NCBI RefSeq assembly: GCF_000002995.4
Contig: NW_025062476.1
Coordinates: 10,228,501 to 10,292,500, forward strand
Origin: Brugia malayi
Lineage: Eukaryota > Nematoda > Chromadorea > Rhabditida > Onchocercidae
Direction: 5' to 3'
Length of the DNA: 64,000 nucleotides
Below the pieces are notes generated by a model, which worked only from the letters and a program-made list of their open reading frames with translations, searched no databases and had not been told where the DNA came from. This document shows positions 1-12,800 of this stretch, piece after piece. The translations under genes were made by a program, and so were the position numbers. How positions within the stretch are numbered: position 1 is the stretch's first letter; every line of letters begins with the position of its first letter.

Positions 1-3000
1 CAAAAAACAGATTTTATCTATTATCTAACTTGTTTTGGTTGACATTTTCAACATAATATTTGCTCATAAATATATCGCAATATTAGAAAAAAAGTAGACC
101 AATACTATAAAAATAATTCAAAAATATCTATGAATAGGTCTATTGAGAAAACTGAGCAATTCTTAATTTTCTCAAAACAAATATTTAATTTGAATTTTTA
201 GAAAATTCGAAAATTTCAGACTAAGCAAATAAATATTTCATGACAAGAACACTTGTACATGTCGTAACTAACATTTCGAATCTGAAAAAAAAAGCAGTTT
301 TGAAGAGAGTACAACTATACTTTATAAAATCCATAATAGTATATTTCAAAGAATTTTTAACCCTCAAATTATAAAACCAATTTAAAAAGTTATGGTTTAA
401 AATGATGAAATTGCATCAAATTCAATTCATCCATTCAGTAGAATTTAGTTACTTATCTAAAAGCAGTTCAACGATTTAATAAAAAGAAATCGTAAAATAG
501 TTAAAGCCTTTCGCAATATAATCTTTCAAAAATTGTCAACAAGTTACTGAAAAAAAAAGCCAGAAAAAAGGGAGATTTAATTTAATCATCGAGGGAATAA
601 AATATTGAAAATTTTCAATGAAAATTTAAAATTTTAAGAACATTACTGATTGGAAATGTTTAACAGAATTAAGACTTTCTCGACATATAGCCTGTGGCAT
701 TTGCTGGATGATAAATAAAGCTTTCGTCATTTGAAATTTCTAAAATTAAACTTAAAATAATGTTAAGTGCTTAAATAATTTTAATTATTCAGCTCAGTAA
801 ATTATTTATTCAAAATGATTATTAAAAGGAAAACTAAAGAAAGTAAACAGAAAAGGACAAGAAAATAAAAAGAGAAAAAATCTCATTGGACTGATTTTCA
901 AATAGAAGAAACAAATGATGAAAGGAAGAGATGTGTATTATTATATTGAAGATTAAAATTGGCTAAACATTTCTTTAAAAAATTAAAAGTTTTTGACAGA
1001 TACATACAAATACATATGATCAGTGCAATATATATCATAAAACGTTCTGTTTTTAAGATTTGCATACCTAATATTTACATTTATTTTATAAAATAACTTA
1101 ATTCTTCAAAAAAAAAAAAAAACAATTAATCACAAAATTAACCGAAACTACTGCCATTGAAATTCATCATCCTATTTTTAGCTCTTTTATTGAAAATGGT
1201 GGAATTTATTATCCTACTGCGGGAACAAACAAGAAAGGGTGTTAATTTAATCGGCCGTCAATTTTTCCAAATGCAATGTGATGTACTACTTAGATAAACA
1301 TCGTTTTCCTTTAATTCAACATCCTTACCAAAATAAAAATTCGAAACAATTAAATTTATTAAAAAAACAAAAAGTAATAAACAGTTTTTGCAAGAATGAT
1401 TAAGCATAAAGTATTCCTATTATATTAATATGTGAACAAATCTTATAAGTAGGCATATGAATTTAGGAAATATAATTTTAAATTTTTTTTAAAAAAAACT
1501 GGACATCTCTGTCTCTCTTTTTCTCTCTCTCCCTCTCTTTTCATCGACTTTTCACAAAATGTCCTATCGCTGATTGATGATGAAACGAATAAATGAACAC
1601 TCTAAAATGATCCCTCTCTTCAATCATTCCGGATCAGTAAATGAATGAATCCGAGATCTAGACCAAATATCTGGAATGTTTGAAATGGGCCAGATGAATT
1701 AAGCACCTGAACTGAAAAGCGAGGTATCTGAATAGGTTGAAGTTAATCATCCATTTGTTCAAATCTGCTCCCTTCATCAATCATTTGTCCTCATTTTCAT
1801 CGGAACTTGTATCGAGCAAATGGTAGGATAATCAATTCTTAACAATGACTACAATGAACGAAAAGGAAGAGGAAGAGGACAAGAAGGTAACATTTCATTT
1901 CGCAAAGGCTAAATAGTCCAATTAAATTGATGAAATATTTCAATAAACATAGATGCATAATGTCCGTCGGTGTTCCTAAAGAATTTTAATCCGCGGAGTG
2001 TAAGTAAGGTAAGTGATGATGGTTAAATTATATTAGAAGAAGAAATTCCTTAATTACTAGCTTTCACCATAGAAGAAATTTCTTCATTTATTTCAATTCA
2101 TCTAACCAATTGATTTAATTTGCCTTACAACATTTTAACAAATAAATTTTCTTAAAAATGATTCAGAATTAAGAATGCTAAATTAACAATGCTAACTTTT
2201 AATTTTGAAATTTCAGAAGTATTAAATCTGATAATTTTGAAATGAATGTAAGATAGTTTTAGTAAGTAAATACATTGAAATGACAGATTAAAAAGGCATT
2301 CAACAGGTAAAAATTAATGAAAAGAAGGTGAAAAAATTTTATTTGCAAATAGATTTTGATAAAGAGAAAATGTTTTTTCTCAAATGATAACAATTGAAGA
2401 AGAGCAGACAAAAACACAAAAACATTGGACGATCGATTGAAATTGCACTAACAGAAATATTAACTCATTTGCAATAAAACTACAAGAAAACTTTTATAAT
2501 ACCTAATGCTATCAATGAAAAAGAAATTAGCTCAAAACTCAAAATCCTATTTTAATTTTAATATCAGAGTAGTAAAATATTTCAAATTATGATATGGATG
2601 ATTTCGTGCGATACTAACTTTCGTATTCTGTATTCATTTTCTTTCCCACTTATATTCTGCTAAAATTTCTAATCGATCGTTCTGCTAACAGAGAATAAGC
2701 TATTAGAGGTTACTAGTGTTTTTCATTTTCTTTTACTTTTAGCTTAATAATTCAGTTTCTGATGTATTCAGATATATAAGTAAAATTATTTTAGTTCATT
2801 GTTTTACTTTTTTAAAATTATTTTGTTCATATTATATGAGTAACTATTTGTCATTTATAATTCAATAATATCACTGATTGTAACGGAAGCGCAACTTCTG
2901 CTATAAGTAAATAACCAGATGACTAAGCTGGGAATAAAACCTGACAAATTATAAGGTCTTTTTAAAAGTGAATCATTTTATTTGTGAAGTTTTCCACACC

Positions 3001-3335
3001 TTTTTTCCAAATCCACAATTTTAGTTTGAATTTCAAATTTCTTATCTTTTTCTTCTGATATATTCCAATACCAAAAATTCACATTTAAATTCATTCACTT
3101 GCGATTTCGTAAAGTTAATAAGTTGGAACATTAATGATAACGCACATTTATCAGCTCAGTAAAATTGCATAAACTCATTTACAATCCTAATTCAGTGTCT
3201 TAATGATTCATTGTTGGTGAATGAGAAGAGTTAAACTTGGATGATGACCTAAGCTTAAATTAAGCTGAAAATATGTAACGACAGCTGTTGTTTTTCGTGA
3301 AGTGATGTGTAATCCTTGTGAAGTGATATGCACTG

Positions 3336-3357
3336 TTACGTACGTCAAGTTACGTCA
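3336..3357. promoter_or_regulatory. Cluster of TACGTCA words
   Basis: GTTACGTACGTCA followed by TTACGTCAC within 22 bp, a possible CRE-like enhancer element in intronic or downstream DNA. Confidence 0.3.
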
Positions 3358-4971
3358 CAAAAGGAAATAATAATAGCAATGGAAAATGACTTCATCTGTA
3401 TGACTAAAAAAGTAAAAATATTTTTCATTGATCGAAGGTTTCATTGGAATGAAAAAGCTTCATGTTTTGAACGACTATTCCGCATTTCTATTCGTGCAAA
3501 TTTTTTAAACCACGCATAGCTCCGTATCGATTAGAAGTAAAAATTCATGACTTCATCATTTCAAAGCTTAGTAAAGCAGTTCGTATAGATAGATAAATAG
3601 ATAGAAAAAAATGATCTTTTAGAAGTAAATTATACAAATGTAATGATAGGATAACCTTATCTTTCAGATATAACATAGAAATTGATCTTATGAAACGAAT
3701 GAAATTCAATGATTTCAACAAATTAAACTAAATAATGAAATGTGAAAGTGAGAGAAAATGAGCGAAAAATGTCTGAAATTATGAGAAAAACGAAATTATT
3801 TCGTTTGCTTCATAATTTTTCCACCATTATAAATCTTACTTTTGACAAAATAGTGGAAAAGAGATTTAATTTAATTCGAGTTAATGCAGCAATCATTTTG
3901 CATACAAATTTTGAACAAAAAATAAATAATAAAAAATATTTTCTCTTAAAAAAAGATCGAAATCGATTCGAGGAAGCATTCTTCTTCAGAATTTGTAATT
4001 AAAATTAAAATAAAATTGAAAAGAATGGAAAATCGAATAATATTTGAAATGTTCTGTGAAATGGGATGAATACTTTGTGGAAACATTGCAGCACATTGGA
4101 GAGAAAAAAAAGAAAAAACCACTTGAAAGGAAGAGGATGAATTCCCTTAATCAACAGTAAAATGAGTTTTTCGTCAGTCAAAAATATTCTCTATTTAAAA
4201 AATGAAATAAAAATAGATCGTCAACAACATTCAATCATTCATCTCACGATTTAATTCTTTTTTTTTTTGCAAAATGCAATATCGGAATTAGCGCTCCGAA
4301 ATTGCTATTTGTTTCTTAGAAGCAGCAAATTCTAATCTTCAATATTTTAATTTTAAATAAAAGTAAAGCTGAGAGACAATTATGATCATTTGAAAAGTGC
4401 TAATGCAAATCTAGCATTGCTAATTTTTGACCAATCTAAAATAAACAAAAATATTACCGTAGAAAAAAAAGTAAATAATATGACCGAATAAAGTGAGGTA
4501 AGAATGAGTTATAATTTCACTAATAATTATTTACAATTCGAGATATGATAATATAGATAAACAGACAACTTGAAATAGCTAAACAAAATTATATCATAAA
4601 ACAATCAGTCTAAAATCTCTGTGTCCGCTTTTATTACCTACTATATAGAAATAGCAGGTAATAAAGGTGCTCTGTTGATTTTAAAGACTGTGAAAGAAAG
4701 AGATATTGAGAGAATGGCAGATAGCTCATAAAACTGAAATATTAATTTAAAAATGAGAGAAAAAGTTAGATAAGAATGATGGATAAATGCTAACATCTAA
4801 AATAAAATAAAACAGAGAAAACTAAAATATCATTGCGAAGAAATGAACACTCGTGCTAATGCTCTTCTCGAATTAAATTTTAGTTTCAAGATTCACAAGT
4901 TGAGATAAGAGCAACAATTTAAGTACTGATAATAAATTGCTTACTACGTGACAAGTAAAGAAGCGCGTAAG

Positions 4972-4996
4972 TTACGTCATTATGTAATTATGTAAC
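4972..4996. promoter_or_regulatory. Cluster of bZIP-like sites (CRE/C-EBP type)
   Basis: TTACGTCAT, TTATGTAAT and TTATGTAAC overlap within 25 bp, preceded by TACGTGACA about 20 bp upstream. Such words bind ATF/CREB and C/EBP/PAR-family bZIP proteins. Function here is inferred from sequence only. Confidence 0.35.
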
Positions 4997-7900
4997 ATAT
5001 GATCTCATATTCTTTTAATCATATTCTCGTTATCCGGGAAAAACTTTCTAAATTTTAACTTCTTCAAATTTTAAGGTAAATACTGAATGTATGACAGCAT
5101 TCATTAATTTATGCTGATTCTTGAAAAAAAAGGTAAACTTTTGCCACTAAAGTTAAAGTTATACGGTAATAAATAGATGATTTCCACTTAATTTATGTGA
5201 AAAATTAATTAAGTATTATGTGTCCCACCCATGCAATTTTTTTCATTTATCTGTGACAGGACGAGTGATAAACATTTCGATATAAGGCATGGATAAAAAA
5301 ATTAGATGCTAATTTATGATGCTTAATAGGAATTATAAATGACTGATGAGAACATACAACTTTCATGTCATCGTTTAAAGGGATAAATATGAGATTGAGA
5401 AAAACTAATTCAAACTTCATTTCTTGAAGCAGTTTTTGTTAAATCGTCATTTTACAAAGTTTATTTTAGTTTATCTTGAAAAAGTGAAATTCTTTAAATG
5501 ACATTAATTCATGATCGATTGTGAGGAAAAGAATGGAAATAAATGAATGGAACATTTAAAAGTGTTACATTCCTTTACTTTAATCTCTCAATTTATAACT
5601 TTTTCTTATTCACTTTTCATAAGTTTTTCTTGACAGATTTTTTGTCTCCAAGAAAAAAAAAAAGAATTTCAAATTGATTAGCTATCAAAGATAAGAAAAT
5701 ATTCACTGATATCAATAGATCAGTAGCATAATTGTTGAAAGATTAAACTTTTGAAATCTCTGAAAAAAATTGAATGTTCAAAAAAGAATGCCATAAATCT
5801 AAAGCATTCCTATTCCAAGGATGAAAATGATTCTTATTTTGTTCAAGATATCAAAAAATGCGCAATACCATAGATATAATTCTAATTTTAATCGATAACT
5901 TTTATTTATTTAATTGATTGTCATAGAATCTGTCTAAGTATTAGCTTTAAGTTTAATAGTGGCAAATGTCATTTTCATCCTTCTTAAAAAACATTTATTA
6001 AACATCAAAAAAAAAGATGGAAATTATGACATTAATTTATTCAGTCTTTGAGTTTATTACAGGAGGTGCAAATTTATGACATTCATTTGAATGTATAATG
6101 CTAAGTTAAGAAATTTAAGCTAAGAAACTTTGATGACCTTTTATTAATTGGCATTAAAGAATTTCTAAATATTTTAAATAAGATTTAGATTGTAAAATTA
6201 CTCATTTTATTCGCGATAAATATATTCTTTCAGATTTGGTTTTTCATTGAGAAATTACGTCCAACGGATTTTTCCTTCCGTTCAAAACATCAAAAGGTAG
6301 TCTGAAATAAGAACTCAATTGGAAATTCAATTTTTGTTTGCTACCGTAGAAGTAATTTCCATTCTTTTCCTCCAATTTAGTTGCATATAAAAGGAACTTC
6401 ACCGAATGGCAAAAAAAAAAATACTAAAAATGCTAAAAAATGAAAAAAAAAAAAGTAACTTTACCCGAAATGGGGAGACAAAGCTAATAGTGCTAATGAT
6501 CTAACAACTTTTCAACAGAAAAATGTTAAAGTAAGCGCACTTTGAATCTTAATCATATCAAAACGAGAAAAAAGAAAGATTCAGAAGTCCCACAGGAAAA
6601 TAAAAAGTTAAAAAAGAATGAATTGAAAATAAGGATAGATTGAGAGACATCTAGAAAAAAAATCTAAACAAAATTTAAAATGAAAATGCAATTTTCAATA
6701 TTTTCTATAAGCAAAATTTGCCTGAGGCTTTTAGATTTTTTAACTTATGATGCCCAGTAACTTTTTAAGTTGCATGCAGCTATGTGATAAATCAATATTT
6801 TAAGGATGACAAAGGAGAAGCAAAAATGATTAAATTAAAATAACGCTACTGAGTTAAAAATTTCACAGTTAAGTCTATTTGAAACAAGTTAACAAAAGTT
6901 AACAATCATTATTTATTTGTATGAATAACGAAAAGGGTGTAGCATAGAGCTATGTTGGTGACAGTGATAACAGAGTGATTAATGTTGACAATGATAACAT
7001 GTTGGCAGAGATAAATGACAGAGGTCATTCATTAACAGTGACTAATTATCAATAAATAAAGGTATAACTGTTTTACCTGAGAAACATTATAGATCCTCAA
7101 ACTAATCATTTATTAAGTCACAATTATATCCTCAATAAAAATTAAAATTATGGTCAAGTTTTTAGTTTTTTGAAAAAATTCTGTATAACCATCCAATAAT
7201 CACAGAAGTAGAGAGAGAGAAAGAGAATGTGGGATAATTGGATGGTAATGAAAATGAATGAATCACTAAGCTTAATTTCTAATTTGATGATCTAAATAAT
7301 TTTCTAGTCAACTTATTTTATTGTTAAACGTTTATTCTTTTTTTTTAAAAAAAGAAATCATTTATTATGAATAAATGATAGACATGACAATGTTACAAAT
7401 ATTCAGGAAATGCTTGATTATTGTGTACGGTTTGAAGAATCAAAACCGGTTTCTAAATATTTTTTTTTTCTTTTCGATCATCAAAATCGCTTAGAAAAAA
7501 TGACGAATTTAGATAATTGCTCTACTTTTATATTTTCAAAGAGATCACGATTTCTGGTTATTTAATTCCGAATTTTGACACTCGCATGTTTTCTTTTTTT
7601 AAAGAAAAATGAAAGAGAAATAAAGCAAAGCAGAACAAGTTTTTTAAGTTTTATTAAATCATTCATTTTCAATAAAAATAAATGTTTGATATAAGTTATT
7701 CTAATTGCTATTATTCATTGATACAAATTTTGATTTAAATGACTGATAAACTAACCGTATAAATTTGATAAATTATCATATCAAAGATAAGATAACAAAT
7801 AAGAAAGATGAAAATATTTTCAATATAAAAGCTAAAAAGAAGTCATGAAAAGAAGAGAGAAAAATTCAAAGCGATCAGTCAGTTAGAAAAAGGTATAACT

Positions 7901-8507
7901 ACTAGGCTTAATGTTATTATGCAAAAGAATTGAATTACCTGCTGTTTAATTTAATTCCTCAACAAATACATTCAGTAAGTGAATCATTTTTGCATGCACG
8001 AAATGCAATTCATCTAGATTTGCTTTCTATTTAAATTATTGGTAAATGAGGAAAAGTTTAATAATAATTTGTTTGCAAGAATGCATTCAATTTATCAATG
8101 GTGAAATTAAAGGCCAAATATTTTGGAGAATGGTACTGTAAATCAGATATTACTTATTATTCTTAAGAAGTTCTATTTTTCTTCAATCGTAATTTTTAGT
8201 TTGGTTCATTTTCTTTTTTTTTTTTTTGAATTTTTTCTGGGACTTGCCAGATTGATATAAAAGAAATGTGGAAGAAATTAAAATAAGAGAAATTTTGAGA
8301 GTGACATTGAAATAACTTAATTAATAGTGACATAATATAAAAGCACTGATAAACAGTGGGAAAGTTAATTTCGTATTTAATAAATATTTTCAGTTCCTGA
8401 AATTTTATATTCAACTTTACAAACTTTATTAATTAATATGTGTAAAAATTTCAACATTTTCATAAACATTTCAATAATAGCCGTCAGCTTCAACCATTTA
8501 TGATTGA

Positions 8508-8639
8508 TCATTCGCGCGCTTCTGGCATGCCCCCTTCCCCCTTCCTCCCCCTCTCAAATTTACCGCAGTCTTTGACTTCGATTAAATCGCACAACCTATC
8601 TGTTTTGTCGATCTTTTCATATTTAAAGTTAATTTCCAT
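8508..8639 (-). CDS. Candidate small ORF or alternative first exon (43 aa)
   Basis: ATG at 8639 opens 43 codons with mixed, coding-like composition (MEINFKYEKIDKTDRL and so on) in otherwise AT-biased DNA. A GTAAAT donor-like site follows the DC pair at residue 24-25, so it could be an alternative first exon of the minus-strand gene, or a short chance ORF through a GC-rich pyrimidine tract. There is no family match. Confidence 0.18.
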   Translation of the reverse strand: MEINFKYEKIDKTDRLCDLIEVKDCGKFERGRKGEGGMPEARE

Positions 8640-9839
8640 TTTCTTAAGGTTCCTTTAACTAATGTATTATCATCCGTTTTCTAATATTCTGGAAGATACC
8701 TGCATGAAGTAATTTCAATGAGATTTCAGTGAGATCTTATCATTTGTCGCTAATGATAAAGTTGTAACATTACCGCCACATTTCACATTCATTTATATTT
8801 ATAACAAATGTGACGATAAGAAGAAATGAAAATAGTATCAACCGTCGACGATCTATCGACAGTCGAGAACAGAGTTACTCTAAAAAAATGAGATGATAAA
8901 GAAAGAGAGAAAGGAGGAATGTGTGACCTTGAAAGATGAAAACAAAGATGAGAAGTGGAAAAAGGTTGACAAGAAAGGTTATGTGGTAGGTACGAAACGG
9001 AGCTGAACTTCATGCCATTTAAAAAAGACAAAAATTAATCGTTCTCTGGCATAATAATAATGCAATGGTAGAATCCGGTCGAACTATATCAATAAGAATT
9101 GATGAATGACATCGGTACCAGCAATCAGAGACTGAGGAATTTGTGTTAAAGTTCAAATTGCACCTAAATCTCTTACTCTAAATAATTGGTGAAATCAAAA
9201 TTATTATAAAAATAAATAATAAAAAGTAAATTAGAATTATTACAACAATAAGTGAAAAATTGATTAGAAATTAGTGAGAACTTAGTATAAAAAATGAAAA
9301 GGAAATCAGAAAGATGTGAACATTAAAGTGCATATAGGAATGGGAAGAATTCCTTTTTTTCTTTAAATATTATTTGTGATTTGTTTGTTTCTTCGAGATC
9401 AATAAGACTAACAAAAATTTTGGAAAAATCTATCACAAAGAATTGAAATGTTTGGAAGAATTGAGTATGTCATATAAAGAAATTAAAAAAATAAAATAAA
9501 CTTAATTACTAAGAAAAAATTTTCATTCGAATAAAGAAAAATGCTTATATTTAAGATAGTAAAGCAAAAATATAAAAAATGAGGTATGCAAAATGTTAAA
9601 AGTTCTGCTTTCGAAAAATAAACTTAACTTTTATCATTTCAACTTAGCTTTCATCATTAAAACTTTACATAAATCATTTGATTCAGATTATAATTACTAA
9701 TCTGTCACATTGTTACAATTATAATTGGCGATGTAAAATAATAAAAAAAAAAAGGTTGGTGAGAAATGTTTCAGAAAAAGTTTTTTTTCTGAAAGTTCAA
9801 AGACTATAAACAATCAAACGCTACCATTTTTGAATTTAC

Positions 9840-12800
9840 CAACGAATTCCTCCAAGATGACATACTATCATCGCTGTTTTTTCGGATTGGTTTTGTATCA
9901 CTGATATCAATATCTAAGGATTGTTGAGTTCGACTTCGTCCAAATCGTGTCATCCCTTTACGTACTGAAAGTAAAACAACGTGAAATTCACACTGTTAAA
10001 CCTAAATACAAATAGCAGTTAAGTTAAACTCAGAGATATTTCTCAGCTTCAAGATTTTAGTATAAAAATATTAATATCTCGAATTTAAAAGTAGAATAAT
10101 TAAATGTTTAAGAAAATAGTAAACGTGAAAGATTGCAAGAAAAGGTGACTAGCTGAATTTGCCATAGCTATTACTTGGAGTTTACTAATAACTTTGATAA
10201 GGGTTTAAGTGTCATAGTTTTACTTCAACATGAAGTAAGTATTAATTGAAAAAAATCCTTCACAAACTTATATTTATTAATACATTTCACATTTTCTGAA
10301 AATGATTCCTCATTTCATTTTTTGCTATTGTCATTCGTTTAATGAAAAATGTCATTTTATAACCGCCAGCAATATTTTGTTATTTAATGAGAAATGAAGA
10401 AAAAAAAAAAAAACAATTTCATTCCAAGAAAGATTGAAATGATGGGTAGAAGATAAAATGATCATAGCAATAAGTCAAGCTAACATTTAATATCATATTT
10501 GAATCCCAGCACTGACATTAATATAAAGCAGTAATGATTCCTCGTTACTTAATACATTCATGGGCAAGTGTCATTATCACAATTAACTTATCTTTAAAAA
10601 TTTTTCAAGTATATATTTTTGTTTAATTATTTCATTATATCAATAATTTCTTCAAGTTACAAAAACAGCAATGTAGTAGTGATAATATTATAATGATTAA
10701 CTAAGTTATTAAGACTGCGCGCAATCTGTCTGAAACTTTTAGAACTTTTACACTCATTGCGCATAATTTCGCGTCCAATAGCACATCGCGCAAATGTAAT
10801 TGAAAATAAACCTTTTCTAATACTTCTTTGTTGTTCATTATAAAAAATTCTTCTTACTGTTAATTTTTTTTTTTTTTTTAAATTCAAAAAATATAAAGCA
10901 AAGTAAAAACCAATGCAAAATTTGTATTCATTAAAATAATCTGATGAAAATAAAAAAAAAAAAAAACTACTTAAGGTTGCGAATAAAAATTAAATACCAA
11001 TATTTACTGAAATTTCTTCCAGACTTTCAATTTTTCATAAGCCCATGATTTGGTCTTATCATTGTTATCTTTAACAAATGTTTTACAAACTAAAGTCTCT
11101 AAAGTTTATCCATACAATCTCGCATATCAATTAATCAATAAATCCTATGAATCGAAAGATTGTAAGAAAAAAAATAGAAATTTAAAAAATTTTCACATTT
11201 TACGATAGAAAATGGGACTAATTTATCAAAAAAAAAATTTTATTGCTTCATTTTCAATCAGTAAATAAGAGATAATTATAGAAAAGTCAGAATATAACAA
11301 GTGAAATTTAGCTTATTTCATCTAATCAGAATGATAATAATGATAACGTATGTAGCAGTGATAACAACGAAAAATAATTTGAGAGAAAACAAACTTTTGC
11401 GAGTGGAAAACATAGCGATAAATTATTTATTACTATCATGAATTTTTTGTGATATGAAAAGCAGTTTAAAAACTCTTTCAATTAAATTAATTCATTTTAA
11501 TGAGATTTTTTTTCATAAACAAAAGAATGGAAAGTAATGATTTTACGAAATTTTTTATGTTATGTTTCAAATTAATCTGTAAACTTTAATTTCAAAGTGA
11601 AAGGGGAAAAAGCTATATTAAAACTAAAAATACATTAAAAAAAAACAATTTCTGTTTGTTGGAAAGATAAAAAAAAAATTAGCGTTTGATAGTAAACTAA
11701 AGATATATTTAAAAACAATTTGTGTGTTTGTTTGGAAAAATAAATTATCATTTGATAGTAGCATTTGTGGAAATATATCAAATCAATTCATTTTCATAAG
11801 TAATTTTAGAATGGCAAAAAGAAAAAAAAAATGATTTAAGAAAAAATAAAACGAAATGATCATTTTGATTTCACTTTCAAAATTCAAATCAGTTCCTGAA
11901 CTTTTAATTAAATGACTTAATGACTGATTGCGCCAAGTTTTTACGCAACATATCGTATCGGAATGCTATCATTGCAGTATCATTCATCATTTTATCCATC
12001 TCATAATTATGATAAATTATTGTCAATTTAATTTCTTTCAACTGTTTTTTTTCCTTATTTCCTTTCAGCGCCATTTATTTTTCTTCACCAGAAGATCCAT
12101 TAGGACATCTCAGTACTCTGCTATATTTGATGTCAACTTATTGAAAGTGTAGTCTTCCTAGATGATAGCAAATTTTTAAATCTAGAATTTAAGACCAATG
12201 CTTCTATTTTTATGACTGCTTCGTCCAGTCAACAAATTCATCATCTATCTTAGAAAGCAAGCTAAAAAAAAAGTTATAATATGAAAGTTTTTATGATCAT
12301 TGATTGCTTCACAAAATAAAAACTATAAAAATTCAAAAACTAAATAGCAATGAGAAATATAATGAAAGCATAGAAATGAAAATTTCTAATTCAAACTCAA
12401 AGCTAACAAATATGTTAGATAATCATTTGATATTCTAGAAATATGAATAATAACTAACACTGGGATATGGTACTATGAAGTAAATTTATCGAATAATAAT
12501 TGTGTGAAATGTCAGTAATGGCAGAGAAGAACTAATAAGGAAAGGAAGAACGGTTCTGATGGGGCGGAAGAAATTCCCTTGAACCTCCGATAAGTGTAAT
12601 GCTGAAGGTATCCTCCATTCCTCTCATTACTACCACTACTTCTACTGCTATTGCTATTCGTCAGGTAACATCCGGTTGTTAATACTATAATACAATTTCA
12701 TTTTGTGAATGACCTCGAAGATAATGATAACGCATAGCTTTAATTTACTATCGAAATCGAAAAAATTGAAATTCTAAAATTATACAAATTTTTATTAAGT

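Larger units (their letters stand above)
1..9839. other. Probable intron sequence of the minus-strand Ras-binding-domain gene, no supported exon
   Basis: Because the exon at 9840-9964 ends in a donor, this stretch should be intronic, at least in part. I found no further phase-0 exon with DH or PH character. It holds a pyrimidine tract (1505-1542), bZIP-like site clusters (3336-3357, 4972-4996), repeated TGATAA motifs (6965-7000), a GC-richer C/T tract near 8520-8560 and a 43-codon minus-strand ORF (8508-8639). The longer ORFs here (3328-3519, 3742-4002, 8196-8414, 8789-9031) have AT-driven composition and no family features, so I leave them out. Confidence 0.5.

Noticed and set aside
1844..1886. 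ATG plus 14 codons ending at a GTAACA donor
   Set aside because: Glu/Lys-rich from a GA tract; too short and no partner exon.
3742..4002. Plus-strand 86-codon Lys/Asn/Phe-rich ORF
   Set aside because: Typical AT-biased open frame without an ATG-led coding signature.
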